Assembly (NCBI GenBank): GCA_021204765.1
Contig: JAJPYU010000191.1
Span: forward strand, 1 to 5,201
Direction: 5' to 3'
Origin: Clostridiales bacterium
Lineage (GTDB): Bacteria; Bacillota; Clostridia; Lachnospirales; Lachnospiraceae
Length of the DNA: 5,201 nt
In this document: piece by piece, positions 1-5,201 of the stretch
How positions within the stretch are numbered: position 1 is the stretch's first letter
Layout of the letters: every line of letters begins with the position of its first letter
Notes under the pieces: model-generated
The model's database searches: none
What the model was told of the DNA's origin: nothing
What the model saw: only the letters and a program-made list of their open reading frames with translations
Position numbers and translations under genes: made by a program

Positions 1-85
1 CACTTATTGCTATCAGAAGGTCGGGGAGTTCCCCATTGTCCTTGTTGGTGGCTGCACCAGTTCCCGCATTTCCTTCACCACACAT
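1..85 (-). CDS. 5' part of a divergent small phage gene, function unknown (runs off left edge)
   Basis: Read on the minus strand, an ATG at 85-83 opens a frame without stops to the window edge, giving 28 codons. The start is supported by a perfect AAGGAGGT ribosome binding site at 100-93, seven bases upstream, in the same style as the other genes here. The visible peptide begins MCGEGNAGTG, is rich in Gly, Asn and Ala, and then becomes a hydrophobic stretch (ELPDLLIAIS) that could start an amphipathic helix. No signal peptide or catalytic motif is visible and I do not recognise the family. It is divergent from the primase gene, with a long palindrome between them. The forward strand is also open here in all three frames, so coding evidence rests mainly on the ribosome binding site. 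Confidence 0.5.
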   Translation of the reverse strand, partial: MCGEGNAGTGAATNKDNGELPDLLIAIS

Positions 86-103
86 CTGCGGCACCTCCTT
101 TCC

Positions 104-231
104 GAAGGTTTTCATGTCCTTCTATCCTCTTAAAGGAACTACACCCGGAAAAATCCGAAAAAAATTTATAAAAAAATTTTCGGAGTTTTTGGGTTCTGGT
201 TCCTTTAAGGATATAGAAGGGTGAACCCTTC
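104..231. repeat. Long imperfect palindrome between divergent genes
   Basis: The arms pair almost end to end. GAAGG at 104-108 faces CCCTTC at 226-231, CCTTCTAT at 118-125 faces ATAGAAGG at 213-220, CTTAAAGGAAC at 129-139 faces GTTCCTTTAAG at 199-209, ACCC at 143-146 faces GGGT at 191-194, and TCCGAAAA at 154-161 faces TTTTCGGA at 177-184. The centre is an A/T-only loop around 162-176. A few mismatches and one- to three-base bulges interrupt the arms. It fills almost the whole space between the two divergent ribosome binding sites (93-100 and 243-250). It could be a bidirectional operator, a leader hairpin on both transcripts, or a cruciform-type replication signal. The structure is seen directly; the role is unknown. 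Confidence 0.75.
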
Positions 232-256
232 AAATAATTTAAGAGGAGGTTGAGGT

Positions 257-2518
257 ATGACGATCACGCTTTATACGGCGGACTGCTGCGGGAGCAGGAG
301 TAACACGGTATATCCGGATAAATGTGTCATCACCGGAGCCGATGCCCTGGCAGATGCCGCGGCACACGATCATGTGTGTGCCGGGTACAGGGATAACCGG
401 AGAAGCAACGGTAATTTCATCCACTCGGATACGATTGTGATGGACTTGGACAATGACCACTCGGAGAATCCGGCCGACTGGATAACAGCTGAAAAGCTGG
501 ATGTGATTATGCCGGACATTTCGTATGCGGCGGCACCCAGCAGGAACAACATGAAACTGAAAGACGGAAAGGAACCGAGACCGAAGCTGCATGTTTACTT
601 TCCTATTAAAGAGGTAACGGATCCCGAGGAATATGCTGCACTTAAAAGAGGCATACAGAAGAAGTACCCGTTCTTTGACGGAAATGCCCTTGATGCCGCA
701 AGGTTTGTCTTCGGTGCACCGGGCGACAAGGCCATCTGGCATGAGGGATGGGTGAACATTGATGAGGATGTAGAGCCTGTTGCCGGGGAAAGGGATGGGG
801 GCGGAAGAGGCCGTATCACCAAAGGTACCAGGAATAATACGCTGTCACAGTATGCGGCGAGGGTCATCAAAAGGTTTGGAAACGCTGACAAGGCCTACGG
901 TCTTTTCATTAAGGAAGCAGAACGGTGTGATCCTCCCCTGCAGGACAGTGAACTACAGACTATATGGGCATCGGCTGTCAGGTTCTATGAGACCAAGATA
1001 AAGACTGGCGAAGGGTATGTTGACCCGGAAGAGTATAACTCCGGGGGCATACATTCATTAAAGCCCGATGATTACTCGGATATAGGGCAGGCCAGGGTGC
1101 TGGCAGACGAGTATGGCGATGAGCTGGCCTTTACCAATGCCACGGATTATCTGAGGTATGACGGGGAACGGTGGGTTGAGGACAGGCAGCTGGCCGTGGG
1201 AGCCATGGAGGAATTCTCAGACCTGCAGCTGCAGGATGCATTTGACCAAGTGAGGGCGGCAAAGGATGCCCTGGTGAAAGCAGGGGTGCCGGAGGAGGCG
1301 GTCGCTGCCGGGGGCAAGGAACTGGACAAGGCTGTGGATACCGATGAGCAGATTGAAGCCCTGTTCGCTTTAGTGGCGGCGCAGCGGTACCTGGCATTTG
1401 CGCAGAAACGGCGGGATTACAAATATCTGACGTCAGCCTTAAATGCGGCAAAGCCCATGCTCATGGTATCGGTCACAGACCTTGACGGAAATGAGTTCCT
1501 GCTAAACACGCCATACGCCACCTTTGATTTAAGGAAGGGAATGGGCGGAGAACAGCCCCACGATCCCCGCGACTTTATCACAAAAATCACCGGGTGCTCT
1601 CCGGGAGATGACGGGGAGGGCGAGTGGCTGGCCGCACTGGATCTGTTTTTCTGTGGGGATGCAGAACTTATCAAATATGTCCAGAGGGTGGTCGGCCTTG
1701 CCGCGATAGGCAAGGTAATGGTCGAAACCCTGATAATCGCTTACGGCAGCGGGGCAAACGGGAAGAGCACGTTCTGGAACACGATATATAAAGTCCTGGG
1801 AACATACAGCGGGAAGATATCGGCAGAAACCCTGACGGTGGGATGCCGGAGGAACGTAAAGCCGGAGATGGCTGAACTAAAGGGCAAACGCCTGATAATC
1901 GCATCCGAGACGGAGGAGGGCATGAGGCTTTCCACAGGCGTGGTAAAGCAGCTCTGTTCCGTGGATCCTATCCAGGCTGAGAAAAAATACAAGGATCCTT
2001 TTTCCTTCACACCGAGCCACCTGATCGTGCTTTACACGAACCATCTGCCGAAAGTCGGTGCCAATGACAGCGGAACATGGAGGAGGCTCGTGGTGATACC
2101 TTTTAATGCCCATATCAGCGGGAAGGCGGATATCAAGAACTACTCGGAGTACCTCTTCGAGCACTCGGGGCCGGCGATCATGAAGTGGATCATCGACGGG
2201 GCGAAGATGACCATAGACCTGGATTACCACATTCCCAGTCCGCAGTGTGTGAATGATGCCATCGAGGCATACAGGCTGTCCAACGACTGGCTGGGGAATT
2301 TCCTGGACGAATGCACGGATATTGATAAGGCAAACAAGGAGAAATCCGGGGAACTTTATCAGGAGTACCGTGCGTACAGCCTGAGAAACGGTGAGTATAC
2401 CAGGAGCACGACTGATTTCTATGCGGCACTGGAGCAGGCCGGGTTTGAACGCCATAAGACAAAGGCAGGGTCATTTGTCATGGGGCTGTCGTTAAAGCCC
2501 GGACAGGACTTTATGTGA
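257..2518 (+). CDS. Phage primase-polymerase / SF3 helicase (D5/P4-type) fusion
   Basis: This probably unwinds and primes the phage replication fork. Residues 1 to about 175 look like an archaeo-eukaryotic-type primase/polymerase (AEP) domain: D63-L-D65 for metal binding, H112 in KLHVYF, and D141/D146 with R149 in the DGNALDAARF block. Residues about 185-247 (from TRNNTL, R192) resemble the PriCT-1 domain. A D5_N-like region runs from about 271 to 440, containing an Ala-rich helical insertion at about 330-390. The superfamily 3 helicase core follows: Walker A GSGANGKST at 497-505, an acidic Walker B-like ASETEEG with E551, sensor Asn N595 in YTNHLP, and arginines 609-610 in GTWRRL. The last ~110 residues are probably a winged-helix D5 tail. 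At 753 residues it is a normal length for such fusions and all key residues are present. The ATG is preceded by GGAGG at 245-249, seven bases away. The stop codon lies inside the first downstream origin-type repeat. The domain assignment is firm; polymerase activity beyond priming is inference. Confidence 0.93.
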   Translation: MTITLYTADCCGSRSNTVYPDKCVITGADALADAAAHDHVCAGYRDNRRSNGNFIHSDTIVMDLDNDHSENPADWITAEKLDVIMPDISYAAAPSRNNMKLKDGKEPRPKLHVYFPIKEVTDPEEYAALKRGIQKKYPFFDGNALDAARFVFGAPGDKAIWHEGWVNIDEDVEPVAGERDGGGRGRITKGTRNNTLSQYAARVIKRFGNADKAYGLFIKEAERCDPPLQDSELQTIWASAVRFYETKIKTGEGYVDPEEYNSGGIHSLKPDDYSDIGQARVLADEYGDELAFTNATDYLRYDGERWVEDRQLAVGAMEEFSDLQLQDAFDQVRAAKDALVKAGVPEEAVAAGGKELDKAVDTDEQIEALFALVAAQRYLAFAQKRRDYKYLTSALNAAKPMLMVSVTDLDGNEFLLNTPYATFDLRKGMGGEQPHDPRDFITKITGCSPGDDGEGEWLAALDLFFCGDAELIKYVQRVVGLAAIGKVMVETLIIAYGSGANGKSTFWNTIYKVLGTYSGKISAETLTVGCRRNVKPEMAELKGKRLIIASETEEGMRLSTGVVKQLCSVDPIQAEKKYKDPFSFTPSHLIVLYTNHLPKVGANDSGTWRRLVVIPFNAHISGKADIKNYSEYLFEHSGPAIMKWIIDGAKMTIDLDYHIPSPQCVNDAIEAYRLSNDWLGNFLDECTDIDKANKEKSGELYQEYRAYSLRNGEYTRSTTDFYAALEQAGFERHKTKAGSFVMGLSLKPGQDFM

Positions 2519-2526
2519 TGACGGTC

Positions 2527-2682
2527 GGTGACGGTGCTTTACGGAAAATTTTTAAAAAAGTTATGTTTTTGACTATCACCAAAACATGGGTGATGGTCGA
2601 TAACGGTCAATTACATAAACTTTTCAGGTGACAGTCGGTGACGGTGTTTTTGCAGAAATTTTTTAAAAAGTTTTTGTAAATG
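2527..2682 (+). repeat. Duplicated block: repeat unit plus AT-rich tract, 110-bp offset
   Basis: GGTGACGGTG at 2527-2536 and 2637-2646 are identical. After a diverged spacer of about nine bases, each is followed by the same A/T tract, AAATTTTT(A/T)AAAAAGTT, at 2546-2562 and 2656-2672. The two copies align without a gap at an offset of exactly 110 bp. This indicates that the array grew partly by duplication of a larger module, or that the spacing of site and AT tract is constrained. Confidence 0.6.
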
Positions 2683-2701
2683 AGTGTCATTTTCATAAAG
2701 G

Positions 2702-2730
2702 GTGACGGTCGGTGACAGTCTATGTATAAA
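2702..2730 (+). promoter_or_regulatory. Candidate sigma-A-type promoter for the nuclease-helicase operon
   Basis: TATAAA at 2725-2730 matches five of six bases of the -10 consensus. GTGACG at 2702-2707, exactly 17 bases upstream, matches the TGAC core of the -35 consensus. The -35 lies inside a repeat unit (2701-2710) and the spacer covers the next one, so a protein bound to the repeats would block it. Transcription would start roughly 90 bases before the nuclease start codon. Such matches occur by chance in AT-rich DNA, so this is tentative. Confidence 0.3.
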
Positions 2731-2736
2731 AGTTGC

Positions 2737-2773
2737 CTATAAGCCGTTTTTTAGTAAAAAAACAGTCCTATAG
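2737..2773. other. Stem-loop in the leader upstream of the VRR-NUC gene
   Basis: CTATA at 2737-2741 pairs with TATAG at 2769-2773, and GTTTTTT at 2746-2752 pairs with AAAAAAC at 2757-2763 around a four-base loop, with a few unpaired bases between the two stems. It lies between the last direct repeat pair and the inverted pair. The inner stem is almost all A:T and no T tract follows, so it is not a convincing terminator. It could be part of the origin unwinding region or a leader structure. Confidence 0.35.
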
Positions 2774-2826
2774 AGAAGTTTGTACAACGACCATCATCGA
2801 CCGTCACCCTTAAGGAGGAACGTCAG

Positions 2827-3114
2827 ATGAAGGAAAAGACGATAGAGCAGCAGTTAGTCAGGGAGGTAAAGAAGAGGGAAGGCATCTGCCCCAAGTGGGT
2901 GTCACCCGGATTTGACGGTGTGCCTGACAGGATAGTCCTTCTTCCGGGAGGACACTGCGCTTTCGTGGAGGTAAAGGCGCCGGGACAGAAAGCCCGCCCG
3001 CTCCAGCTGGCCCGCCATGACCAGCTGCGGAGCCTGGGATTTAAAGTATATGTTCTGGATGGCGTGGGAACCATAGGAGTGATACTGGATGAGATAGGAG
3101 GTGGAGGAGTGTGA
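2827..3114 (+). CDS. Stand-alone VRR-NUC domain nuclease
   Basis: The 95-residue product is essentially one VRR-NUC domain of the PD-(D/E)xK nuclease superfamily. It has an N-terminal helix with E7, the signature SPGFDGVPDR at 26-35 with metal-binding D34, the catalytic pair E48-V-K50 in FVEVKAPG, then RPLQ (Q60) and the closing segment LRSLGFKVYVLD. The complete active-site set suggests a functional enzyme. Family members act on branched or flapped DNA, and small phage versions usually lie beside an SNF2-type helicase as here. The start has an AAGGAGG site at 2812-2818, eight bases upstream. Its last codons overlap the next gene by four bases (GTGA), implying translational coupling. The C-terminal tail is unusually Gly-rich (GGGGV) because this DNA also encodes the next gene's ribosome binding site. 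Substrate specificity is not visible. Confidence 0.93.
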   Translation: MKEKTIEQQLVREVKKREGICPKWVSPGFDGVPDRIVLLPGGHCAFVEVKAPGQKARPLQLARHDQLRSLGFKVYVLDGVGTIGVILDEIGGGGV

Positions 3115-4469
3115 GATTCGTGCCGCATGATTACCAGAAATATGCCATTGATTTCATAACCGCGCATAAGATTGCGGCCATGTTTCTGGATATGGGACTG
3201 GGCAAGACGGCGATAACGCTGATGGCCATAAACATTCTTATGTATGAGAAGTTTGAGATAAATAAAGTACTGGTGATAGCACCACTCAGGGTGGCGAAGA
3301 ACACGTGGCCTGCCGAGATAGAGAAGTGGGACCAGCTGAACGGGCTCAGGTATTCGGTGGCGGTCGGCAATCCGGCACAGAGGATGAAAGCCCTGCAGGC
3401 CGATGCCGACATTTACATCATTAACAGGGAGAACGTTTCCTGGCTAGTGGAGGAGAGCGGGCTGCCGTTTGATTTTGACATGGTGGTGATAGACGAACTG
3501 TCATCCTTTAAGTCATGGCAGTCTAAGAGGTTCAGGTCACTGATGAAAGCCAGGCCGAAGGTCAAAAGGATAGTCGGGCTTACCGGGACTCCGAGCAGCA
3601 ACGGCCTGATGGACCTCTTCGCCGAGTTCAAAGTCCTGGACATGGGAGAACGCCTGGGAAGGTTCATAGGATATTACCGGGTAGATTATTTCAGGCCTGA
3701 CCGGATGAACGGGCCGATCGTGTATTCCTATAAGCCGCTGCCGGATGCCGAGAGGAGGATATACCGGAAGATATCCGACATTACCATTTCCATGAAGGCG
3801 GAGGACCATCTGCCAATGCCGGAACTGGTCAGTACGGAATACCCGGTGTATTTAAGTGTGCAGGAGCGGAAGCTGTATGACGGGATGAAAGAAGACCTGG
3901 TCTTAAAGGGAAACGGTACCGAGATCACTGCTGCCAATGCCGCGGCTTTGTCAAACAAGCTCTCCCAGATGGCAGACGGTGCTGTCTATTCCGACACCGG
4001 CGCAGTGATGCGCATCCACGACAGGAAGCTGGATGCCCTGGAGGATATCATCGAGTCCATGTACGGAAGGCCGCTCATGGTAGCCTACTGGTTCAAACAT
4101 GACTACATGAGGATCACGGAGAGACTGGATAAGTTAGGAGTGAAATACCGGAAGCTGGATACGGATGAGAGCATACGCATGTGGAATGCCGGGGAACTGC
4201 CTGTGGCACTGGTGCATCCGGCTTCCGCAGGCCATGGCCTTAATCTGCAGGAGGGAGGTTCCACCCTGGTCTGGTTTGGGATTACATGGAGCCTGGAACT
4301 GTATCAGCAGACGGTGGCAAGGCTCTATCGCCAGGGGCAGACATCCGGCACGGTGGTGATACAGCACATTATCACAAAGGACACCATTGACGAGCGGATT
4401 TTAAAAGCTCTGGAGAAAAAAGACAGTTCGCAGGCGGCACTGATCGATGCGGTCAAGGCCGTACTCTGA
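3111..4469 (+). CDS. Phage SNF2-like DEAD/DEAH-box (SF2) helicase / translocase
   Basis: This is a 452-residue ATPase with the two RecA-like folds of SNF2-type superfamily 2 proteins and little else, so a minimal engine. Motifs in order are: N-terminal HDYQKYAIDF (Q-motif-like), Walker A DMGLGKT at 27-33, Walker B IDELSSFKS with D128-E129, motif III LTGTP at 157-161, motif V SAGHGLNLQ at 372-380, and motif VI QQTVARLYRQGQ at 399-410 with arginine fingers R404/R407. Motif II reads DELS rather than DEAH, which is common in phage members. It probably moves along duplex or branched DNA during phage replication or recombination, with the coupled VRR-NUC protein as likely nuclease partner. The start is GTG at 3111, chosen because AGGAGG ends nine bases upstream and because it gives the classic GTGA overlap. 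No accessory DNA-binding domain is evident. Confidence 0.92.
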   Translation: MRFVPHDYQKYAIDFITAHKIAAMFLDMGLGKTAITLMAINILMYEKFEINKVLVIAPLRVAKNTWPAEIEKWDQLNGLRYSVAVGNPAQRMKALQADADIYIINRENVSWLVEESGLPFDFDMVVIDELSSFKSWQSKRFRSLMKARPKVKRIVGLTGTPSSNGLMDLFAEFKVLDMGERLGRFIGYYRVDYFRPDRMNGPIVYSYKPLPDAERRIYRKISDITISMKAEDHLPMPELVSTEYPVYLSVQERKLYDGMKEDLVLKGNGTEITAANAAALSNKLSQMADGAVYSDTGAVMRIHDRKLDALEDIIESMYGRPLMVAYWFKHDYMRITERLDKLGVKYRKLDTDESIRMWNAGELPVALVHPASAGHGLNLQEGGSTLVWFGITWSLELYQQTVARLYRQGQTSGTVVIQHIITKDTIDERILKALEKKDSSQAALIDAVKAVL

Positions 4470-4482
4470 GGAGGTGGGATGT

Positions 4483-4716
4483 ATGTCAAAGGCGGACAGA
4501 TATAACCCGGTCGAAGGACTATGCAATGCCATCATTATCCGAGCGGCGGATGATTACCGGAAAGCATTGAGGGATCTTAAGGCCAATCCAAGGAATCAAG
4601 CAGCCATCCAGATGAGGGACGAGGTGGAGAGGTTCATGAGGTCAAAGTGGTACGCAGTTCTCACGGATGTGGATGGGGAGTTCCTTTTGAGAAAACTGAA
4701 AGAGGAGGTAAAATGA
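4483..4716 (+). CDS. Small conserved-type phage protein, function unknown
   Basis: This encodes a 77-residue, charged, mainly helical protein starting MSKADRYNP. A first helix covers about residues 12-33 (NAIIIRAADDYRKALRDL), a short NPRN turn follows, then a second helix (about 39-55), and a tail FMRSKWYAVLTDVDGEFLLRKL at about 51-72. The pattern of a DYRKAL helix followed by an FxRSxWYxxLTxxDGExLLxKL tail is of a kind I associate with small proteins in replication modules of Firmicutes prophages; no function is assigned. The frame is open back to 4447, but ATG 4483 is preferred because GGAGG at 4470-4474 sits eight bases upstream. It follows the helicase stop by 13 bases and precedes the next start by one base, so it is clearly in the operon. 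No membrane segment or catalytic motif is seen. Confidence 0.82.
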   Translation: MSKADRYNPVEGLCNAIIIRAADDYRKALRDLKANPRNQAAIQMRDEVERFMRSKWYAVLTDVDGEFLLRKLKEEVK

Positions 4717-4717
4717 T

Positions 4718-5128
4718 ATGACAGCAAAGGAGTATCTTTCCCAGGCATACCGCCTGGACGTAAGGATCGACAGCAAGATACGGCAGGTATCATCCCTCAA
4801 CGACCTGGCGGGCAAGTGCACCCCGGTGCTCTCGGACATGCCGAAGGCACCGAGCGGCCCCACTTCCAGGATGGAGGAGATCATCGTGAAGATCATCGAC
4901 CTGGAAAACGAGATAAATGCGGACATCGACAGGCTCGTGGATCTGAAAGCCGAGATTGCCGGAGTGATAAAAAAGGTGGCCAACATGGAGTACCAGACCA
5001 TTCTGGAGCGGAGATACCTGGCGGGGATGTCAGTGGAGGACATAGCCTCCTCCATGGGAAAATCCGAGAGACAGATTTACCGTATGTTAAAAGAGGCCTA
5101 CCAGGAAGTGGCGGTGCCGGAGACATAA
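4718..5128 (+). CDS. DUF1492-like phage regulator with sigma-70 region-4-like helix-turn-helix
   Basis: The product has 136 residues. The N-terminal half (MTAKEYLSQAYRLDVRIDSK, then a Pro/Ser linker at about 38-50) and a long amphipathic helix (about 51-90, MEEIIVKIIDLENEINADID) could mediate dimerisation or polymerase contact. The C-terminal part, YQTILERRYLAGMSVEDIASSMGKSERQIYRML at about 92-124 (positions only; two blocks joined), fits the region-4 pattern of sigma factors and ArpU/RinA-type phage late regulators. In it, ERRYL precedes a helix-turn-helix whose recognition helix is about 114-125. Proteins of this family commonly sit at the end of the early operon, just before terminase genes, which suggests a role in late-gene activation; that role is inference. 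GGAGG at 4704-4708 supports the ATG, which follows the previous stop by one base. A strong hairpin begins two bases after the stop codon. Confidence 0.87.
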   Translation: MTAKEYLSQAYRLDVRIDSKIRQVSSLNDLAGKCTPVLSDMPKAPSGPTSRMEEIIVKIIDLENEINADIDRLVDLKAEIAGVIKKVANMEYQTILERRYLAGMSVEDIASSMGKSERQIYRMLKEAYQEVAVPET

Positions 5129-5129
5129 A

Positions 5130-5179
5130 AAAGGAAATAGGCTGGGGCTCTTTGGTGGGTCTCTTGGCCTATTTCCTTT
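5130..5179 (+). terminator. Hairpin with perfect 13-bp stem after the operon, terminator or structured RNA
   Basis: AAAGGAAATAGGC at 5130-5142 pairs perfectly with GCCTATTTCCTTT at 5167-5179. The 24-base loop (5143-5166) holds a near-perfect tandem duplication, TGGGGCTCTTTGG then TGGGTCTCTTGG (the last G or two belong to the stem). An A run precedes and a weak T-rich run (TTTATATGTT) follows, so it can act as an intrinsic terminator of the early operon. The loop is far larger and more patterned than a terminator needs, so a structured RNA or antiterminator target is possible. Positions 5180-5201 after it contain nothing I can call. Confidence 0.7.
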
Positions 5180-5201
5180 ATATGTTGCTCAGGTCTCATC
5201 G

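Larger units (their letters stand above)
2517..2808. repeat. Iteron-like array, candidate phage replication origin
   Basis: A degenerate 10-mer, consensus GGTGACGGTC, recurs as head-to-tail pairs: 2517-2526/2527-2536, 2589-2598/2599-2608, 2627-2636/2637-2646 and 2701-2710/2711-2720. An inverted pair lies at 2789-2808 (reverse complement GGTGACGGTC + GATGATGGTC), and an inverted single copy GACTATCACC lies at 2571-2580. That is eleven units in about 290 bp with no open frame of note. Long A/T tracts (2545-2570, 2655-2680) separate them, as expected for a DNA-unwinding element. The location beside the primase-helicase gene and the paired 10-bp units, about one helical turn each, suggest binding sites for a replication initiator or regulator. 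Origin function is inference; the repeats are directly visible. An operator for the downstream operon is the main alternative. Confidence 0.8.

Noticed and set aside
36..224. Plus-strand open frame of 62 codons
   Set aside because: It has no ribosome binding site, runs through the palindrome including its A/T loop, and conflicts with the well-supported minus-strand start at 85.
104..231. Miniature inverted-repeat transposable element
   Set aside because: No target-site duplication is visible, only one copy is present, and the palindrome fits neatly between two ribosome binding sites. It cannot be excluded without a genome-wide search.
1131..1451. 106-codon minus-strand open frame, Pro-rich
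   Set aside because: It is a Pro-rich shadow of the Ala/Gly-rich plus-strand primase segment, with no domain or start signal.
1877..2455. 192-codon minus-strand open frame inside the primase-helicase gene
   Set aside because: It lies wholly antisense to the conserved helicase motifs, lacks a recognisable domain, and the opposite strand is clearly coding.
2517..2808. CRISPR array
   Set aside because: Repeats are 10-bp units in pairs, degenerate, irregularly spaced and in both orientations; spacers are AT-rich and partly duplicated.
3356..3365. Extra iteron-like 10-mer (GGTGGCGGTC) in the helicase gene
   Set aside because: It is a single one-mismatch match inside conserved coding sequence without a paired unit; likely chance.
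2827..4469. Anti-phage defence system
   Set aside because: A nuclease plus helicase can look like a defence pair, but the context of primase, DUF1492-like regulator and small phage gene fits a phage replication module.
4447..4482. Upstream in-frame start for the 77-residue protein
   Set aside because: It would overlap the helicase gene and has no ribosome binding site; GGAGG at 4470-4474 fits ATG 4483.
4642..5055. 137-codon minus-strand open frame opposite the DUF1492-like gene
   Set aside because: Its composition is a Ser/Met/Ile-rich mirror of the real gene, and it crosses two well-supported plus-strand genes.

Overview
This looks like the DNA-replication segment of a temperate phage or prophage (less likely a phage-derived plasmid) of a Gram-positive Clostridia host, probably Lachnospiraceae-like. 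The basis is the gene order (primase-helicase, VRR-NUC nuclease, SNF2-type helicase, small phage protein, DUF1492-like regulator). Strong GGAGG ribosome binding sites before every gene, short or overlapping junctions, frequent AGG arginine codons and moderate GC with very AT-rich intergenic DNA fit the same picture. The host assignment is inference. No integrase, structural or packaging gene lies in the window.

Layout. Positions 1-85 (minus strand) hold the start of a divergent gene that runs off the left edge. Positions 86-256 are a divergent intergenic region dominated by a roughly 128-bp imperfect palindrome (104-231). Positions 257-2518 encode a 753-residue primase-polymerase/SF3 helicase fusion. 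Positions 2519-2826 are non-coding and carry repeated GGTGACGGTC-type 10-mers, mostly as tandem pairs, with AT-rich tracts between them. This is the best candidate for an iteron-type replication origin, with a possible promoter and a stem-loop near its right end. Positions 2827-5128 are a tight four-gene operon: VRR-NUC nuclease (4-bp overlap), SNF2-like helicase (13-bp gap), 77-residue phage protein (1-bp gap), DUF1492-like protein with a sigma-region-4-like helix-turn-helix. Right after the last stop codon is a hairpin with a perfect 13-bp stem and a 24-nt loop built from a near-perfect 12-nt duplication (5130-5179).

How it may work. The SF3 primase-helicase could load at the neighbouring repeat array, unwind the AT-rich DNA and prime synthesis. 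The VRR-NUC and SNF2 proteins, translationally coupled, probably process branched replication or recombination intermediates. The DUF1492-like protein at the end of the operon may mark or control the switch to late, packaging genes that usually lie downstream. The proteins are recognisable families. The least explained elements are the three non-coding structures: the divergent palindrome, the repeat array and the terminal hairpin.
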